From NCBI RefSeq assembly GCF_022539505.1, contig NC_061510.1:39705047-39769046 (forward strand): a DNA stretch of 64,000 bases. Direction: 5' to 3'. Under the pieces are notes generated by a model, which had not been told where the DNA came from, did no database searches, and saw only the letters and a list, made by a program, of their open reading frames with translations. Position numbers and translations under genes: made by a program. Source of the stretch: Lolium rigidum (lineage: Eukaryota; Streptophyta; Magnoliopsida; Poales; Poaceae). Shown piece after piece: positions 60,806 through 64,000 of this stretch (the stretch's first letter is position 1; each line of letters begins with the position of its first letter).

Positions 60806-61331
60806 TGCTTCTGCTTCCTTCTCATGATCCGCTGAGTTTGGGAGGTGATCTTGTATCCTTCCATTAGCTAGGACTTGCTACAACCTGATTCCCGATTTGT
60901 AATGATGAACTTGTTCGAGGTGGTATATACTAACCCCTCGTGACGAACCTGTGATGCATCACGAAGTAGTTGCTTCGTTTGTGATGCATCTCCCACTAAG
61001 TACTAGTTGATGTGTATTATCAGCATCTTTTCTGATGAACTAAATATGTGTGATGTTATTCAGTACTGGATAACCTCACCACTCAAAGTGAAGGGGTTAC
61101 CACAACACTGAGCTATCTGCAACCAAACAGGTACGTGGGCTGCATGACCTGGGAAGAATGGGCTGGAAACGGGCAACCAAATGATGGGGCCTGGGTTCCT
61201 TCTCCGGCGCGCAAAAGGCCGCACAGGTTACCAAACGACCCGTCAAAAGTGGCCCATGGCCCGTTCGCGACGCGCAGAGGCTCTCATCTCGCTGCCGCAG
61301 TCATGCAGCAAATCGGCAACCAAACGCACCC

Positions 61332-61935
61332 TGAACCTCCGAGCGTAGCACGGCAGGGCAAGTTGAGCTAACCAAATATGTTAGCTTGTTTTTGTGATAC
61401 AACATCTTACTTATCAATTAAATAGACTAGTTATCTCTAACAGATACGCCAGGTACCACCTCCAAAAAGTTTGGCACGTTAGGCCCATTTTTAAGTTCGG
61501 CATAGGGCCCCAAATATTGCCGGCCCGGCCTGTGCGCCTTGCACAGGGCCCCAAATTTTTATATAGGCCTAGTACTAGCAAAAATGCCCATGCGTTGCAT
61601 CGGAAGAAATTAAAATTCAAAAACTCCAGATAACACTTCTCCTTTGTACCACCACCAATGGTGTTACTCTGTTTCATAATCGTAGAAGTTTTGCCAAAAC
61701 ATTTCTACATTATGGTAAACTTTGTAAGAAATTAAGCACCGTTGCTACCCATGTGGATCACGTAGGAGTTAATATATATGCCAATTGTATATTAAGTACC
61801 ACCTAAATCTTTCGTTTCAACACGATAGTTAATCTAGCAAAACCATAAAAGTGATTGTTTAGCTTGCTGTGAACACTCGTTAGCCAGTAGCTAGTATACT
61901 TTGCTGGTGTTAGGTTAGTCCACAAAAATGTAGAA
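61332..61935. other. Intergenic, no recognised gene
   Basis: Contains GGGCCCCAAAT twice (near 61506 and 61549), otherwise AT-rich and without a convincing frame. Confidence 0.35.
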
Positions 61936-62960
61936 ATGCCATGCGAAGGAAACATCACATCAACTGAATTCGATGGTTACACACTTACACTGTATACATT
62001 TGAAGAAAGCGAGTCCGGCCGATCCATTGCTCTGGAAAAAAAGGGGGGATGGATTTTTTTAGTTGTCCGGGCGCAAAGAAACAACTCTGCCCTGCATGCA
62101 CATGGCTGGCGCCATTGCCAGTGCACGGCGACCAATCACACGGCACGGAGCGGATGTAAAAGTAGACCTCCTCGAGCCAGAGAGGATGGAGGCAGCCATG
62201 GCGACAATCGGGGAGCCCTCGATTTGAACCAGATCGGAGCGCCACAGCTCTTCCCCACACCTCCGCCCTGAGGCGACAGAGCTCCTCCCCACTCTCGCAG
62301 CTTGTCCTATGCGTGCGCGTCGCCAACAAGATTATAGTGAGCAGCTGCCAACGGTTACATTTTTTATGAATCGTCCAGACGCGACCGCGCGCGGCGACGC
62401 CAAGCAGGTCCTCCGCCGAGTCTCCGTTCCCCTCCTCCACAAGCAAGTCGACGGCCCATGCTCCTCCTCGCAGCCTCAACTGTGGCGCCAGAATCCGGCA
62501 CAGATTTGCACGATTTTACTTCCATCGAGTAGCTAACAGTTTAAGTACGATCAGAGATACAATCATGGACGCTGGCGTTGACGATATGGAGCTGGAAGAG
62601 CAAGACTGACGGCCTGTTTCCCCTTTCCAGTAGTGATCTTAGTCCCCGTCGTTTTTTCTCTCGTTATGTGCTGGTGGCTCTGTGCCCTGGGCAAGAGCTT
62701 AAAACTCCTATGATGTGTGTCGTTAGCATTAGACGGCGATTGTAAGTTTGGGTAGCTGTTGTTTCTTTTGTGTGTTCACGTCTGGACGTGCTACTATGTT
62801 TCGTTATCCCTGGGTAATGAAATCCGGCCTAAGTGGTCGTTTGGAAAAAAAAAAGTACGAGTCTACACGATCGCTGATCCCCCGGTGCATTTACATGTAC
62901 ATTGCGTGTACATGCATGTCTGCAGACCATATAAAAAAAAAAGATTAGCCTGAGACATCT
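61936..62960. other. Possible gene or retroposed-transcript debris
   Basis: Short GC-rich frames at 61936-62271 and 62309-62536 encode nothing I recognise. The run GTGGTCGTTTGG followed by A10 near 62846-62855 could be a retroposed 3' end, and another A-run lies near 62932-62941. No intron, domain or promoter supports a working gene. Confidence 0.3.
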
Positions 62961-63706
62961 GCAGTAGTCAGCCTACATGGACGTACATGGACGACGTTGG
63001 CGTGCCGCTTCCACGAGGCTGCGCGGCAACCTCCGCATGGGTCTGGCCAGCGCTGATGCTGTCGGTCCGCATCTCCAAGTGCTCGTCCACACCACACTCA
63101 CCGACTACTCTGTCACACGCCTGCGTTGGTGGAGCAGCACCTCATCTTGTCCACGGATGCCTTTCGTGGTAGGCAGGTGATCTCGAGTCGATCTCGAGTG
63201 CCGGGACTCGGGCTGCACAAAATAGCCGCCGGCATCGATCCCGGGCGGTCGGAATCAGACGGCATCGATCCCTCGGCCTTACTTTTCTAGCACTTGGATG
63301 CCGGCGAGCTCAAGTCAGACGACTTATTGTGGGCAGCCAAACTCTCGGCGTGCGGCTGCTGCTTGTTTCTCCGGCGTGATCTAAATAATCGATCTCTCTC
63401 TAGATGCTATGGCAGGAGCTGGTCACGGAGGGCCGAGCGGCCCACGTATATATAGCGAGAAAGGTTAGGACTCTGCTCGTAGTTGGCCAACGTGCTCTGC
63501 AGGGACTACGTTCTATAGGTAATAGCGATTAATAAGCGATTGAGATTGAGATTTTGTAGCTCCATCCCAACTGCTCAAACCGGGGAGGAGTCCTGAACGT
63601 CTGGTATTGTTGTCCTGGTTCTGCAGGACGGACGGACGAAACGTAAAGTAGGATGGATCAAAGCGCATTTAGATGGACCAAACCAAGGAAACGTTAGCTC
63701 CTTTAT

Positions 63707-63711
<5 letters not shown>
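62961..63711. other. Intergenic, no recognised gene
   Basis: Overlapping plus-strand frames at 62977-63180 look coding by composition only. Direct repeats of TCTCGAGT (63181-63200) and GGCATCGATCC are present. Nothing identifiable. Confidence 0.3.

Positions 63712-63739
<28 letters not shown>
63712..63739. repeat. (TA)14 microsatellite
   Basis: An uninterrupted alternating TA run of about 28 bp. Confidence 0.9.
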
Positions 63740-64000
63740 GGATAAATACTTCCTACTCTTGGGTGTAACTACACCCATGTCTCATATACTACCATACGGA
63801 AGTATGTACCATACTTTATCGGTTTGAGTATGTTCTTACACTATATCTAAGATATTCTAAATCAAGTTTGGTGAAAAAAATGCAAGTGAGCATGTAGTTT
63901 GCACTATATAGCCGAAATACATGCATATGTATACGTAAAAATGAGTCTACGTAAAAAAATGTACATACTGCCTACAAAGTATTATATATACTACCAAAAT
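63740..64000. repeat. AT-rich repeat entering the window edge
   Basis: Contains the short inverted pair GGGTGTA-AC-TACACCC (63761-63776) and several ATACTACCA/GTACATAC words. It resembles the start of a transposable element continuing past the window. Family not recognised. Confidence 0.35.

Larger units (their letters stand above)
29130..61331. mobile_element. PIF/Harbinger-like element hosting the whole retrotransposon nest
   Basis: The left end GGGCGCGTTTGGTAAGCTGC (29130) and the right end, read on the minus strand as GGGTGCGTTTGGTTGCCGAT, are imperfect inverted repeats. Both are flanked by TGA (29127-29129 and 61332-61334), a 3-bp duplication. Subterminal copies of CGTTTGGTTACC (29187) and GGTTACCAAACG (61227) are also inverted. 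Without the two LTR insertions the element is about 2.1 kb and carries a MYB/SANT-like gene, the type of accessory ORF found in PIF/Harbinger elements. No transposase is seen. Superfamily is inferred from duplication length and cargo. Confidence 0.6.

Noticed and set aside
61985..62479. 164-codon minus-strand frame
   Set aside because: Overlaps plus-strand frames of similar length, lacks any motif and has no promoter or splice support.

Overview
The window is nuclear DNA of a grass, most likely of the wheat tribe (Triticeae) or a close pooid relative. It is dense with nested transposable elements, carries spliced plant-type genes, and includes LTR retrotransposons primed by plant tRNA-Asp and tRNA-Met. 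One locus looks like an intact host gene: a CC-NB-ARC-LRR disease-resistance gene on the minus strand (17852-21202). Most of the rest is mobile DNA and gene debris.

Layout, left to right. 1-2924 is one end of a CACTA transposon whose subterminal zone is a 135-bp tandem array; it truncates a LINE (2925-6255, minus). A 118-bp tandem repeat (6685-7060), a low-complexity retroelement-like repeat (7629-9065), a small inverted-repeat element and a wrecked tau-class glutathione transferase (9597-10095) follow. 10322-16665 is a PIF/Harbinger-like DNA element (TTA target duplication) containing a complete but dead Ty1/copia element with 140-bp LTRs. Next come the NLR gene, a 225-bp duplication, a MULE transposase pseudogene (22640-24420) and a plus-strand LTR element lacking its 3' LTR (24469-28560).

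29130-61331 is a four-deep nest. The outermost layer is a second PIF/Harbinger-like element (TGA duplication) with a MYB/SANT-like gene. LTR element A (29565-36280, duplication GGCGG) and LTR element B (36628-60009, duplication GTGCT) were inserted into it. Inside B lies array C (38772-55786, duplication GGTAC), which has three LTRs and two internal domains. The middle LTR of C is broken by a Ty3/gypsy element, a LINE fragment and a 100-N assembly gap. 61332-64000 is intergenic with no recognised gene.

The most unusual feature is the family formed by A, B and C, with a diverged plus-strand relative at 24469-28560. These elements lack gag and pol but each carries one acidic ORF of about 220-260 residues next to the primer-binding site. 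They also carry a short motif (CTAAGCTTGGGGA) at four fixed positions, one abutting the 3' LTR, and a perfect hairpin. They share the tRNA-Asp primer site with the coding gypsy element in the nest, so mobilisation in trans is plausible. All assignments come from reading the sequence; no database search was possible.
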